Of a stretch of 64,000 bases of DNA, positions 1 through 8,258 are shown in pieces. This DNA comes from Microbacterium sp. Root553 (lineage in GTDB: Bacteria; Actinomycetota; Actinomycetes; Actinomycetales; Microbacteriaceae). The DNA lies in assembly GCF_001426995.1 (NCBI RefSeq), contig NZ_LMFY01000001.1, forward strand, positions 186,001 to 250,000. Direction: 5' to 3'. Positions within the stretch are counted from its first letter, which is position 1. Every line of letters begins with the position of its first letter. The translations under genes and the position numbers were made by a program. The notes under the pieces are model-generated. The model searched no databases. It had not been told where the DNA came from and saw nothing but the letters and a program-made list of their open reading frames with translations.

Positions 1-2
1 AT

Positions 3-91
3 CCTATGTTTGACTTCGGCTCGATCCGCGAGAGCGGTCGTGAAGCCCGATTTCTCGCGGTATATCACCGCATCCGAAGCTGAAACATAGG
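3..91 (+). promoter_or_regulatory. Long nested hairpin leader covering the ribosome binding site of the MFS gene
   Basis: Three nested complementary blocks are visible. CCTATGTTT (3-11) pairs with AAACATAGG (83-91), CTTCGG (14-19) with CCGAAG (74-79), and CCGCGAGA (26-33) with TCTCGCGG (53-60). The outer 3' arm overlaps the Shine-Dalgarno AGGAG at 89-93, nine bases before the ATG at 103. As RNA, the fold would hide the ribosome binding site. It could be a regulatory leader, or an inverted-repeat end of an inserted segment. Sequence before base 1 is not visible, so the transcription start is unknown. Confidence 0.5.
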
Positions 92-102
92 AGTTGTAGC
101 TG

Positions 103-1419
103 ATGAACGTTTCGCAGACGGCACCAACGGACGCCCCTCTCGGGCGCGACAAGAACATCCGCCGCACCGCGTGGGCCGGGATCATCGGAAGTGTGGTCGA
201 GTACTACGACTTCACTCTCTTCGGACTCGCGGCAGCCCTGGTGTTCGGCCCGCTGTTCTTCCCCGACGCCGACCCCGCGACCCAGATCATCAGCTCGCTG
301 CTGACCTTCGCGATCGGCTACCTGGGCCGCCCCATCGGGGGCATCCTGTTCAGCCATTTCGGCGACCGCATCGGGCGCAAGCCCATGCTGGTGACAACGC
401 TAATGCTGATGGGCGTCGCGACCCTGGCGATAGGCCTGCTGCCCACGTATGCGCAGGTCGGGCTGTGGGCGCCGGTGCTCCTCGCACTGTGCCGAATCCT
501 GCAGGGCATGGGAGCCGGAGCGGAGTATGTCGGCTCACTCGTCATGATGGCCGAGTCCGGAGACCGCACACGTCTCGGCCTGCGCGTCGCACTCCCCGGG
601 ATGGGCGTGTTCGGCGGAATCGTGATCGCGACCGGCGTCTTCGCCCTGATCTCCCTGCTCCCCCAGGATGCGCTCCTGAGTTGGGGGTGGCGTGTCCCGT
701 TCTTCGCGAGCATCGTCACCCTCGGCATCGGGATGTGGATCCGCACCGGCATCAACGAGACAGAGGAATTCCTCGCGGTCAAGGCGACAGGGCGCGTCGT
801 ACGGTTCCCCCTCGCCGAAGCCGTCCGACACCAGTGGCGCGAGATCCTCATCGGCTTCGGTGTCAACGGGCCGTACTTGGCGTTCTCCTCCCTGACCCAG
901 GTCTACCTTTTGTCCTATCTCACGGGAACCCTGGGCTACCCGGCATCGTTCGGGCTCGTCGCCAACCTCGTCTCCTCCGCGCTCGCCATCGGGATCGTGC
1001 CCCTGGCCGGCCACCTCGGGGACCGACTCGGACGCCGCCGAGTATGGCTGTTCGGGTGCGGCGTCTTCGCGATCTTCGGCTCCCTCGCCTTCCCTCTGCT
1101 CGCGACAGGAAGCGAACTCGTCATCGTCCTGACGATGGTCCTCGGCATCTCCCTCGGCCTCGCCACCCTCTACGCCACCCAGGGCGCGATCCTCACGGCG
1201 CTGTTCGACCCTCAGTACCGGCTCTCCGCGGTGGTCCTCGTACGAGAACCCACCGCCGCCCTCATCGCCGGTCCCACCCCGGCCTTCGCCGCGTGGCTCG
1301 TCCTCACCGCAGGCGGTTCTGCGTGGCCGGTCACCATCTTCTTCCTCGTCACCGCACTCGTCGCAGCTGGAACCGTGCTCTTCGCCTGGAAGCAGCTGGG
1401 ACGCGTCGAGTCCCGCTGA
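103..1419 (+). CDS. MFS transporter, metabolite:proton symporter (MHS) type
   Basis: A 438-residue, 12-helix membrane protein. The first helix carries the GSVVEYYDF stretch typical of the MHS subfamily (shikimate, citrate, proline/betaine and alpha-ketoglutarate symporters). The loop after helix 2 has the MFS signature GDRIGRKP, and its second-half copy GDRLGRRR is also present. It probably imports an organic acid or zwitterion with protons across the cytoplasmic membrane; the substrate cannot be read from sequence. The ATG is chosen for the AGGAG nine bases upstream. The gene ends about 20 nt from where a minus-strand HTH regulator gene loses its expected C-terminal part, so it may have been inserted there. 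Confidence 0.85.
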   Translation: MNVSQTAPTDAPLGRDKNIRRTAWAGIIGSVVEYYDFTLFGLAAALVFGPLFFPDADPATQIISSLLTFAIGYLGRPIGGILFSHFGDRIGRKPMLVTTLMLMGVATLAIGLLPTYAQVGLWAPVLLALCRILQGMGAGAEYVGSLVMMAESGDRTRLGLRVALPGMGVFGGIVIATGVFALISLLPQDALLSWGWRVPFFASIVTLGIGMWIRTGINETEEFLAVKATGRVVRFPLAEAVRHQWREILIGFGVNGPYLAFSSLTQVYLLSYLTGTLGYPASFGLVANLVSSALAIGIVPLAGHLGDRLGRRRVWLFGCGVFAIFGSLAFPLLATGSELVIVLTMVLGISLGLATLYATQGAILTALFDPQYRLSAVVLVREPTAALIAGPTPAFAAWLVLTAGGSAWPVTIFFLVTALVAAGTVLFAWKQLGRVESR

Positions 1420-1439
1420 AGGCTCGACCATGACGCTGA

Positions 1440-1888
1440 CTGCACGAGACACCGCATGATCACCTTCTCGACAGCTCCGGAGGCGCCCACGAACACCGTG
1501 ACATGCGTGGAGAGATCGCGGAGCACATCCTGAGGCGCGGCGTGCAGCTCCCTCAGGGTCTCCTCGGTCTCCCGCTGTTCCCGCTCCTCGTCGAACGGCA
1601 GCCGCGGCGGCGCCACGGGCCCAGACGCGCGGACGCGCGCAGCAGTCCGCCCAGATGTCCGCGATGCAGACCGAGGCGGTCTTCGATGCCGTCGACGACA
1701 CTCAGCGACTGCGCTCCCTCGGGCTGCCGATCGCCGGAGCGCCAGTAGCTCAGCGTCGCCATCGAGACCGGGTTGCCGTCGTCGATCAGCTGGCTCCGCA
1801 GGCGAGCGAGGGTGATGCCCCGTTCCGAGATCGCCGCGCGGAGAGCAGCGGCGAAACGGCCGCCCTGATCGTCGACCCGCTCCGTCAT
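1440..1888 (-). pseudogene. Helix-turn-helix regulator gene, frameshifted and truncated
   Basis: Reading starts at the ATG at 1888 (MTERVDDQGG). The first roughly 90 residues form a Cro/Xre-like DNA-binding region, with ITLARLRSQL and SMATLSYWRSGDRQP as its helix-turn-helix. Near 1615-1630 this frame turns into arginine-rich nonsense. A well-formed charged helix (LPFDEEREQRETEETLREL, then HVTVFVGASGAVEKVIMR) continues in the neighbouring frame, which indicates a one-base frameshift in a GC-rich run. The second frame loses coding character at about 1440, next to the MFS gene. The gene therefore looks dead at two points. Its start lies 20 nt downstream of the preceding minus-strand membrane protein gene. 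Confidence 0.6.
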
Positions 1889-1907
1889 CGTTCCCCGGCG
1901 CCGTGTG

Positions 1908-3233
1908 TCATCGGCGCTCCCTGCGCTCTCTGCGCAGCCGCCGCTCTCGGCGCAGTCGCCGCTCCCGTGCGACCGCCGGCGTCTCGTCGCCGAGGGGGCC
2001 GACGTCGCCGGGGAACAGCGCGTCTCGCGCGAGCTGTCGCTCTCGGCATCCGCGTCGGGCATCGGCACCTCCGATGACCGGAGCGAGCACGATCAGAGTC
2101 GTCGAGACGAGGAGCACCGCCCGCGCGTCCATGCCCTCCCACTCCGCCCAGATCGCCCCCGTGCCCACCATGAGCCCGGCGGCTCCGACGGCCGACAGCC
2201 CCCGTTGCAGGCGGACCATCGCCCGAGCGCCCGAGAGCAGCGGTTCGACCAGACTCACGTCGACACGACGGGGTGCACCATCCGAGACCCACCGAGTCAG
2301 CGCCCGTTCCCGCGCGAACTGCAGGACGACTCCTCCGGCCCAGGCCAGGATGCCGAGGGCGGCGCACACCGCGATGGCCGCACCGCTCGCCAGACTCAGC
2401 ACGTCGATGCCGTTCTCGATGGGCTCGTCCCAGTAGACCGGATCGCAGGTGCGGCACTGCTGCCGCATGAAGACCGAGAGCATGAACGCCGCGAGCGAGA
2501 TGAGTGTCGCAGTGAGCAGGACGTTCGCGACACGAGCGAGCGCCCGCGCGCTCGGGGCCGAGAGCCAGCCGGGCACGACGGCCCGCATCGCGGCGTCGCG
2601 TCGGTCGGCGTCCGCCGCGACTGCCGCGGGGACGAGCCGCTTCCACCGGCCCCGTTGCTCGCCGATGCGCGCCGCGTCGCGCTCGACCCATCGTCGGCCG
2701 AGCCGCCGCACGGCCGCCGCACCCGACGCGAGCACGACGAAGACGAGAAGCACGACCCACATCACCGCATCCTCGCGGAGATCTTCGGCGAAGAGCACGG
2801 CGAGCGCACAGAGGCCGCCGATGCCCACGAAGGACCAGAACAGCGCCGTGCCCGTGCTCCGCAGCAGCCCAGCGGGCGCGTCGCGGAGCTCGAGGCGCAG
2901 GGAGCGCTGCGGCACGGCATCCGGATGCCGTCGCGCCGCCGCCTCGACGGCGCGGAGAGCCGCGAAGCGCTCGATGACGATCACGAACGGGACGACGATC
3001 GCCAGCACGGCGGCCACGAGCAGGAAGACGCCCATGCTCGCGCGGAACAGCGGGTCGAGGTCGATCTGCCAGTAGAGCGAAGACAGCGCCTCCTCCCCCA
3101 CGATCCCGATCACGACGATGCCGACGAACGCGTAGAGCGTGCCGACGATCAGACCGATGCACGTGTCGAGCACAGCCCGCCAGAACGCCCATCCCGGTGA
3201 CGAGACCTCGACGACGGCCGCAGCGGGTCTCAT
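1908..3233 (-). CDS. Multi-pass membrane protein of unknown function
   Basis: This 441-residue protein (MRPAAAVVEV start) has about seven hydrophobic segments, including ones near residues 20-45, 70-95, 130-150, 160-180, 240-260, 285-305 and 355-395, separated by arginine-rich loops. One loop carries CRTC, possibly a disulfide or metal pair. The start is set by the ATGA overlap with the truA stop at 3230-3233; the longer open frame upstream runs through truA and is not real. It is co-transcribed with truA and followed by the broken HTH gene. I do not recognise the family. The C-terminal 15 residues are almost all Arg, Leu and Glu and probably lie in the cytoplasm. Confidence 0.75.
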   Translation of the reverse strand: MRPAAAVVEVSSPGWAFWRAVLDTCIGLIVGTLYAFVGIVVIGIVGEEALSSLYWQIDLDPLFRASMGVFLLVAAVLAIVVPFVIVIERFAALRAVEAAARRHPDAVPQRSLRLELRDAPAGLLRSTGTALFWSFVGIGGLCALAVLFAEDLREDAVMWVVLLVFVVLASGAAAVRRLGRRWVERDAARIGEQRGRWKRLVPAAVAADADRRDAAMRAVVPGWLSAPSARALARVANVLLTATLISLAAFMLSVFMRQQCRTCDPVYWDEPIENGIDVLSLASGAAIAVCAALGILAWAGGVVLQFARERALTRWVSDGAPRRVDVSLVEPLLSGARAMVRLQRGLSAVGAAGLMVGTGAIWAEWEGMDARAVLLVSTTLIVLAPVIGGADARRGCRERQLARDALFPGDVGPLGDETPAVARERRLRRERRLRRERRERR

Positions 3234-4078
3234 GCGCTCGTCCGGTCGCGGCGAGCGCGAGTCTGCTCCGCCCTGGTGGAGAGCAGCTCGTCGGCGGGGT
3301 ACCCGACCTCGGTGAGCGTCAGGCCCCTCGCTGCCAGCACCTTGAATTCGCTGGTGCGGGTGAGCGCGTCGCGCAGCACGACGAGGTCGTCGACGTCGAG
3401 GCGGCCCTCGCCCACCGCCGCGCATGCGCCGACAAGCGCTCTGACCATGCTGTGACAGAAGGCATCGGCTTTGACCTCGGCGACCAGCACGCCCTGCGCA
3501 TCCCTGATCCAGCGGTAGTCGAGCAGGGTGCGGATGGTCGTCGCCTCCTCGCGCGGCTTGCAGTACGCCGCGAAGTCGTGGAGTCCGATGAGCGTCCGCG
3601 CCGCAGCATCCATCGCGCTCTCGTCGAGGATGCCGCGGTGCGACGTCGTGTCATGGCGGCGAATCGGGTCGTAGGCGGCGGCTTCGTCGGCGAGCCGGTA
3701 GCGATAGCGCCGCCACACGGCGGAGAAGCGCGCATCGAACCCCTCGGGAGCGATCGAGCTGCGTGTCACGCTCACGTCGGAGTAGGCACTGAGGACACCG
3801 CGCATGCGCCGGGCGATGGAGGCCGCCGGATCCTGCGGGGTGCGGCCCTGTCGCGACTCGATGCGCGCCCACTGCTCCTCGTCGAGGTCGACGTGCGCCA
3901 CCTGCCCCTGGGCGTGCACTCCGGCATCCGTGCGGCCGGCGACCACGAACTGCACGTCGGAGCCGACGATGCGCGCGAGCGCCGCCTCGAGGGTTCCCTG
4001 CACGGTGCGCAGGGTCGGCTGCTTGGCCCACCCGCGGAAGTGGGTGCCGTCATAGGCGATGTCGAGCCGGATGCGCAC
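3230..4078 (-). CDS. truA: tRNA pseudouridine(38-40) synthase TruA
   Basis: Converts uridines 38, 39 and 40 in the anticodon arm of many tRNAs to pseudouridine in the cytoplasm. The 282-residue length fits the family. The catalytic aspartate is D51 in GRTDAGVHA, and the N-terminal IAYDGTHFRGWAKQ and internal AFCHSMVRALVG motifs are also TruA hallmarks. In many actinobacteria truA follows rplQ in the ribosomal protein region, but here the upstream neighbour is an APC permease. Its stop codon overlaps the start of the downstream membrane protein (ATGA), so the two are translationally coupled. Confidence 0.95.
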   Translation of the reverse strand: MRIRLDIAYDGTHFRGWAKQPTLRTVQGTLEAALARIVGSDVQFVVAGRTDAGVHAQGQVAHVDLDEEQWARIESRQGRTPQDPAASIARRMRGVLSAYSDVSVTRSSIAPEGFDARFSAVWRRYRYRLADEAAAYDPIRRHDTTSHRGILDESAMDAAARTLIGLHDFAAYCKPREEATTIRTLLDYRWIRDAQGVLVAEVKADAFCHSMVRALVGACAAVGEGRLDVDDLVVLRDALTRTSEFKVLAARGLTLTEVGYPADELLSTRAEQTRARRDRTSA

Positions 4079-4119
4079 GGATAAAGCCTAGGCCGTAGCC
4101 GTTCGCCGCCCGATACCGG

Positions 4120-5661
4120 TCAGATTCCGCCGTCGATCGAGCGGATGAGATCGCCCGGCTCGTCCGGCACCATCACCTGGGTGTCGCGGTTGAGGCTCTC
4201 GCCACGGAAGAACCGCTTCGACCGCGGGAACAGGTACCAGGCGAACATGAGCACGAGTCCGATGGCGAGCGAGCCGATGCCGATCACGAAGGTGCCGCCG
4301 ATGCCGAAGAGGACGGTGTAGCCGTAGTCGACGTCCCACATGTCGATGGCCGACTGCACGAAGGCGCCCGTGAGCATGAGGCCTCCGAGCAGCGGGAATA
4401 GACCCTTGAAGAAGAAGTCGCGCGCCGACGAGGTGAGGTCCTTACGGAAGTACCAGACGCAGGCGAAACCGGTGATGGCGTAGTAGAACGCGATCGCGAG
4501 TCCCAGCGACAGGATCGAGTCCTGCAGGATGTTGTCGCTGATCAGGGTCATCCCGACGTAGTAGGCCGAGGCGACGACACCCATGACGACGGTCGAGAAC
4601 GACGGCGTCTTGAAGGTGGGGTGCACCTCCTTGAACTTCGCGGGCAGTGCGCGGTAGACCCCCATCGCGAGGGTTCCGCGTGCGGTCGGGAGGATCGTCG
4701 TCTGCGTGGAGGAGACCGCCGAGATGATCACGGCGACGACCAGCATCCAGCCGAACGGCCCGAGCAGGCCGTCCTTGATCGCGAGGAAGAAGTCGTCGGC
4801 ATTGGCCTCGTTGCCCAGGCCCGTCCCCGTGTCGCCGAGTCCCGCGTACATCATCGCCGCGATCGTGACGCCCACGTAGGTGAACAGCAGGATGACGGTC
4901 GTCAGCAGTGCGGCACGCCCCGGGATCTTCTTCGGGTCCTTCGTCTCCTCGTTGAGGGCGAGACAGGTGTCCCAGCCCCAGTAGATGAAGAGCGCGAGCA
5001 GGATCGCCTCGGTGAAGCCCGACCAGTCGGTGAAGGCGAACGGGTTCAGCCACTCGAGGTCGAACGGCGTGGGATCGGGGGCCGTGCCTCCGAAGAACTG
5101 CCACAGCGCGGCCACGACGAAGATCGCCAGAGCAAGGTACTGGATGCCGAGAAGGATGTTCTGGATGCGTTCGCCGATCTCGACACCGCGCCAGCTCACC
5201 CACGTCATGGCGGCGATGAAGAGCACCGCGACGAGGATGATCCGCCAGTCGTTGTTCTCGAGATCGAATCCGATCAGCGACCAGAAGTACACCGACGCGA
5301 TCTGGGCGAGGTTCGCGAGCACGACCATGCCGGCGACGGCGACGCCCCAGCCGCCCATCCAGCCCACCCAGGGACCGAACGCCTTCGTCCCCCAGGTGAA
5401 CGTCGTCCCGCAGTCGGGCACCGCGTTGTTGAGCTCGCGGTAGGCGAACGCGATGAGGAGCATCGGCACGAAGGCGATGATGAAGGCGATCGGCGCCTGC
5501 GCTCCGACGGCGAGCACCACGAATCCGAGCGTCGCGACCAGCGAGTACACCGGCGCAGTGGACGCGAGACCGATGACGGTGGACCCCCACAGGCCCAGCG
5601 AACCGGTGGCGAGCCCCTTGCCGTCGGGGCGTTCGAGATGGATCGGCGTCGTAGCTGACAT
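4120..5661 (-). CDS. APC-family amino acid permease
   Basis: A 513-residue transporter with about 12 hydrophobic helices. The first helix carries GLWGSTVIGLASTAP, the unwound helix-1 substrate site of the amino acid-polyamine-organocation superfamily. It likely imports an amino acid or polyamine by proton symport across the inner membrane; which one cannot be told from sequence. Helix 6 contains FIYWGWDTCLALNEETKDPKKIP, which is strongly APC-like. It is transcribed alone: a gap of about 40 nt separates it from truA and about 100 nt from the HxlR gene. Confidence 0.88.
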   Translation of the reverse strand: MSATTPIHLERPDGKGLATGSLGLWGSTVIGLASTAPVYSLVATLGFVVLAVGAQAPIAFIIAFVPMLLIAFAYRELNNAVPDCGTTFTWGTKAFGPWVGWMGGWGVAVAGMVVLANLAQIASVYFWSLIGFDLENNDWRIILVAVLFIAAMTWVSWRGVEIGERIQNILLGIQYLALAIFVVAALWQFFGGTAPDPTPFDLEWLNPFAFTDWSGFTEAILLALFIYWGWDTCLALNEETKDPKKIPGRAALLTTVILLFTYVGVTIAAMMYAGLGDTGTGLGNEANADDFFLAIKDGLLGPFGWMLVVAVIISAVSSTQTTILPTARGTLAMGVYRALPAKFKEVHPTFKTPSFSTVVMGVVASAYYVGMTLISDNILQDSILSLGLAIAFYYAITGFACVWYFRKDLTSSARDFFFKGLFPLLGGLMLTGAFVQSAIDMWDVDYGYTVLFGIGGTFVIGIGSLAIGLVLMFAWYLFPRSKRFFRGESLNRDTQVMVPDEPGDLIRSIDGGI

Positions 5662-5760
5662 GCTCAGAAGATACGGCCGCCACGCTTATCGCGTCAATCG
5701 TTTTCTTCGCGCGACGATTTCCGATGGTGCGGTCCCGCTACCGCGACGGAATCGGTGGAA

Positions 5761-6126
5761 CTAGGCCCGCCCCGTCATCGCGTCGGCATGATCGGCCACC
5801 CACTCGACGAGAGGGAGCATCCGCTGCATGAGATCACGTCCGAGCGGCGTCAGGCTGTATTCGACATGCGGAGGCACGGTCGGGAACGACTCACGATGCA
5901 CGAGGCCATCGTCGGCGAGCGTGCGCAGAGTCGACGCGAGCATCTTCTCGCTGATCCCGCCCACCTCGCGCCGCAGCTCGCCCCAGCGCTGGGTGCCGTC
6001 CGACAGCGACGACAGCACGAGCACACCCCATTTGCTCATCACGTGGTCAAGGACGACCCGCGTGCTGCACCCGGGCTCGAAGACCTGCGGCGTGGATTCC
6101 CGGATCTGCGCATAACTAACCGTCAC
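5761..6126 (-). CDS. HxlR-family winged-helix transcriptional regulator
   Basis: A 121-residue DNA-binding protein with the HxlR pattern: an N-terminal cysteine in PGCSTRVVLDHVMSKWGVLVL (about residues 19-39), followed by RWGELRREVGGISEKMLASTLRTL as the recognition helix and the wing HVEYSLTPLGRDL. Regulators of this family (for example QorR and HypR) often sense electrophiles or quinones through the N-terminal cysteine. It is transcribed divergently from an NAD(P)H-dependent reductase, with two palindromes between them. It is therefore probably the local repressor, acting on itself and its neighbour. Confidence 0.9.
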   Translation of the reverse strand: MTVSYAQIRESTPQVFEPGCSTRVVLDHVMSKWGVLVLSSLSDGTQRWGELRREVGGISEKMLASTLRTLADDGLVHRESFPTVPPHVEYSLTPLGRDLMQRMLPLVEWVADHADAMTGRA

Positions 6127-6157
6127 GTAGGTACCTTACATCAAAGTGGGTACCCAC
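6127..6157. promoter_or_regulatory. Paired palindromic operators between HxlR regulator and reductase
   Basis: GTAGGTACCTTAC (6127-6139, one mismatch from a perfect palindrome) and GTGGGTACCCAC (6146-6157, perfect) share a GGTACC/GGTACCC core. Their centres lie 19 nt apart, about two helical turns. HxlR-type dimers bind such GTAC-centred sites. The position in the divergent promoter region fits control of both genes. Confidence 0.6.
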
Positions 6158-6220
6158 GATCTGGAATGCCCGGTCGCCTCCCCGAGGTTGATGCACGTGT
6201 CACCTACGAAAGGACACCCC

Positions 6221-7066
6221 ATGACCATCCTCGTCACCGGCGCGACCGGCAATCTCGGACGCCTCGTCATCGCCAGCCTGCTCGAGCGCGGAGCGGACCC
6301 CCAGTCGATCGTCGCCGGCGCCCGCGACGTCGCGAAGGCCGCCGACCTGGGTGTGCGGGTCGCTCACCTCGACTACGCGGAGCCTGCGACGATCGCCGCC
6401 GCACTCGACGGCGTCGACTCGGTGCTGCTGATCTCGGGCTCGGAGGTCGGCCAGCGCACTGCCCAGCACCGGGCGGTCATCGACGCCGCGACGGATGCGG
6501 GTGTCACCAAGTTCGTGTACACCAGCGCCCCCAAGGCCACCACGAGCGACCTCGTGCTCGCACCCGAGCACAAGGCCACCGAGGAGCTCATCGTCGCCTC
6601 GGGTCTGCCGTCCGTGATCCTGCGGAACAACTGGTACACCGAGAACTACGCCGCGGACCTCTCCCGCGCATCCGAGACCGGCGTGCTCGCCGCCGGCGCG
6701 GGGTCCGGACGTGTGGCCTCGGCCAGCCGCAAGGACTTCGCCGACGCCGCCGCCGTGGTGCTGCTCGAAGACGGCCACCTCGGTCAGGTGTACGAACTCG
6801 GCGGCGACGTCGCCTGGAGCTACGACGATCTCGCCGCGGCCATCGCCGAGATCTCCGGCCGTGAGGTCGTCTACCACTCGCTGACGCCCGACGAGCAGCG
6901 CGAAGGCCTCCTGGCCGCCGGCCTCGACGAGGGCACGGCAGGATTCGTCGTCGCCCTCGACGCGGGAATCGCCTCCGGCGCACTCGGCGACACCGACGGC
7001 ACCCTCTCCCGCCTCATCGGTCGGCCGACCACGCCGCTGGTGGACGGCCTGCGCGCGATCGCCTGA
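6221..7066 (+). CDS. NmrA/QorB-like NAD(P)H-binding oxidoreductase
   Basis: A 281-residue atypical short-chain dehydrogenase. The Rossmann motif GATGNLG is at residues 7-13, and the protein lacks the classical YxxxK pair, as in NmrA-like and quinone oxidoreductase QorB-like proteins. It probably reduces quinones or reactive carbonyls with NAD(P)H in the cytoplasm. The ATG at 6221 is used because it has AAAGGAC nine bases upstream and begins right at the nucleotide-binding strand; an upstream ATG in the same frame would add a non-homologous tail. It is divergent from the HxlR regulator, an arrangement known from the qorB-qorR pair. Confidence 0.88.
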   Translation: MTILVTGATGNLGRLVIASLLERGADPQSIVAGARDVAKAADLGVRVAHLDYAEPATIAAALDGVDSVLLISGSEVGQRTAQHRAVIDAATDAGVTKFVYTSAPKATTSDLVLAPEHKATEELIVASGLPSVILRNNWYTENYAADLSRASETGVLAAGAGSGRVASASRKDFADAAAVVLLEDGHLGQVYELGGDVAWSYDDLAAAIAEISGREVVYHSLTPDEQREGLLAAGLDEGTAGFVVALDAGIASGALGDTDGTLSRLIGRPTTPLVDGLRAIA

Positions 7067-7080
7067 GACCGCCACGCAGC

Positions 7081-7117
7081 ACGAAGGCGCCGGCCCCTGA
7101 GGGGTCGGCGCCTTCGT
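7081..7117. terminator. Bidirectional hairpin terminator
   Basis: ACGAAGGCGCCG (7081-7092) and CGGCGCCTTCGT (7106-7117) are perfect complements, with further CCCC/GGGG pairing inside. It lies between the convergent reductase gene and the Asp23-family operon and can serve both strands. Confidence 0.75.
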
Positions 7118-7122
7118 CGCAT

Positions 7123-7497
7123 TCACACGAGCGCGGCGGTCTCCGGAAGACGAGAGGACTCGCGCGGATGCACGTAGGCGACGGTGAGCACGATCGCCGT
7201 GACGGCGAGACCGTCGGCGGCGAGCAGATCGGCCACGGCCGCCCGGACCGCACGCAATGTCTCGATCGCGTTCGCCGTGTACTCGATCCCGAGGGAGGAT
7301 TCGACGCGCACGCCGCCCTCGCCGCCCATCACTGCGACGAGAGGCTCGTTCGCTGCGGTCACACCCAGCGCCGCAGCGCCGGTGCCCACCAGGTTCGAGA
7401 CGAGCGAGCCCGCCCGGTAGACGTTCCGCACGCCGGGAGTGCCCAGCACGGCCGCCTGAACCCGCTCGGCGAGCCCGTCATGCACCATCGTCGTCAT
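7123..7497 (-). CDS. Small Asp23/Gls24-related protein
   Basis: A 124-residue protein whose central part (AERVQAAVLGTPGVRNVY, then RAVRAAVADLLAADG and VTAIVLTVAYV) has the alternating strand-helix layout of Asp23/Gls24 envelope-stress proteins. It is shorter and more diverged than its two neighbours. Its ATG overlaps the stop of the upstream Asp23 gene (ATGA), so it is the third gene of a sigma factor-Asp23-Asp23-like operon. Asp23 proteins in Gram-positive bacteria sit beneath the membrane and are linked to alkaline or cell-envelope stress; the role of this copy is unknown. Confidence 0.75.
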   Translation of the reverse strand: MTTMVHDGLAERVQAAVLGTPGVRNVYRAGSLVSNLVGTGAAALGVTAANEPLVAVMGGEGGVRVESSLGIEYTANAIETLRAVRAAVADLLAADGLAVTAIVLTVAYVHPRESSRLPETAALV

Positions 7498-8258
7498 GAT
7501 CTGTCCTCCGTCGAACGACTCACCCTCTGGACGTCACGCACCGTGACGTCGATCGCGGTCACCGTGAGATCCGTGTGGGTCTGCACCCGCTCTGCCACCT
7601 CTTCGCGAAGCCGCTCGACCGCCAGCGGGATCGACTCGCCGTAGAACGCGTTGACCTCGATCGAGATCCGGATCCGCGCACCGGGAGTGGTGACGTCGCC
7701 CTCCAGCTCGGAATGACCGACGAGGATGCCGGGGACCGAGTTCTCCGCCGATCTGATCAGGCCACGGACCGCGCCCTCGGTGATCCCGAAGTCGGACGCA
7801 GGGTCGGGATCGGCGAACGGGATACGGCGTCCGGCACGCGCGTCGAGCGCGATGCCGCTGAGGATCCGGTCCACCCAGCTGTCGTCGACCTCGGGCATCG
7901 CCGCGGTGTCGGCAGCGATGAGCTCGCCGCCGAGTCCGCGGAGCTGCTCGAGAGCGTCGAGAGCCAGCTGGCACCCCGGGGATCCCTCGATGGAGGGGTC
8001 GGTGGGCTCGCGCCCGGCCTCGAGGTAGTCCGTCAGCTCTTCGAGGGTGTGCCCGTCGAGATCGCCCGGCTCCAGTCCGAGTTCGCGCACTTCGACGTCG
8101 GGAGTGCCCTGGGCCTCGGGAACCTCGGGAACGCCCTGGTCCTCGGGAGTGTCGTGGACCTCGGGAACCTCTTGGGCCTCGGGAGCACCCTGGGCCTCGG
8201 GAGTGTCGTGGACCTCGGGAGTGTCGTGTTCGTGTTCGTGTTCGTATTCGTCGGTCAT
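7494..8258 (-). CDS. Asp23/Gls24 family envelope stress protein with a repetitive acidic N-terminus
   Basis: About 254 residues. The N-terminal 50 residues are low-complexity: an EHEHEH histidine-glutamate stretch, then repeated PEVHDTPE / PEAQG units encoded by tandem DNA repeats around 8100-8250. A zinc-finger-like anti-sigma region follows (DYLEAG..., CQLALDALEQLR), and a C-terminal Asp23 domain. The start at 8258 is preferred over 8264: it gives a seven-base spacing from GGAGG and an ATGA overlap with the sigma factor stop. Fusion of a possible sigma-binding segment to an Asp23 domain, in an operon with an ECF sigma factor, suggests an envelope-stress circuit. Confidence 0.82.
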   Translation of the reverse strand: MTDEYEHEHEHDTPEVHDTPEAQGAPEAQEVPEVHDTPEDQGVPEVPEAQGTPDVEVRELGLEPGDLDGHTLEELTDYLEAGREPTDPSIEGSPGCQLALDALEQLRGLGGELIAADTAAMPEVDDSWVDRILSGIALDARAGRRIPFADPDPASDFGITEGAVRGLIRSAENSVPGILVGHSELEGDVTTPGARIRISIEVNAFYGESIPLAVERLREEVAERVQTHTDLTVTAIDVTVRDVQRVSRSTEDRS

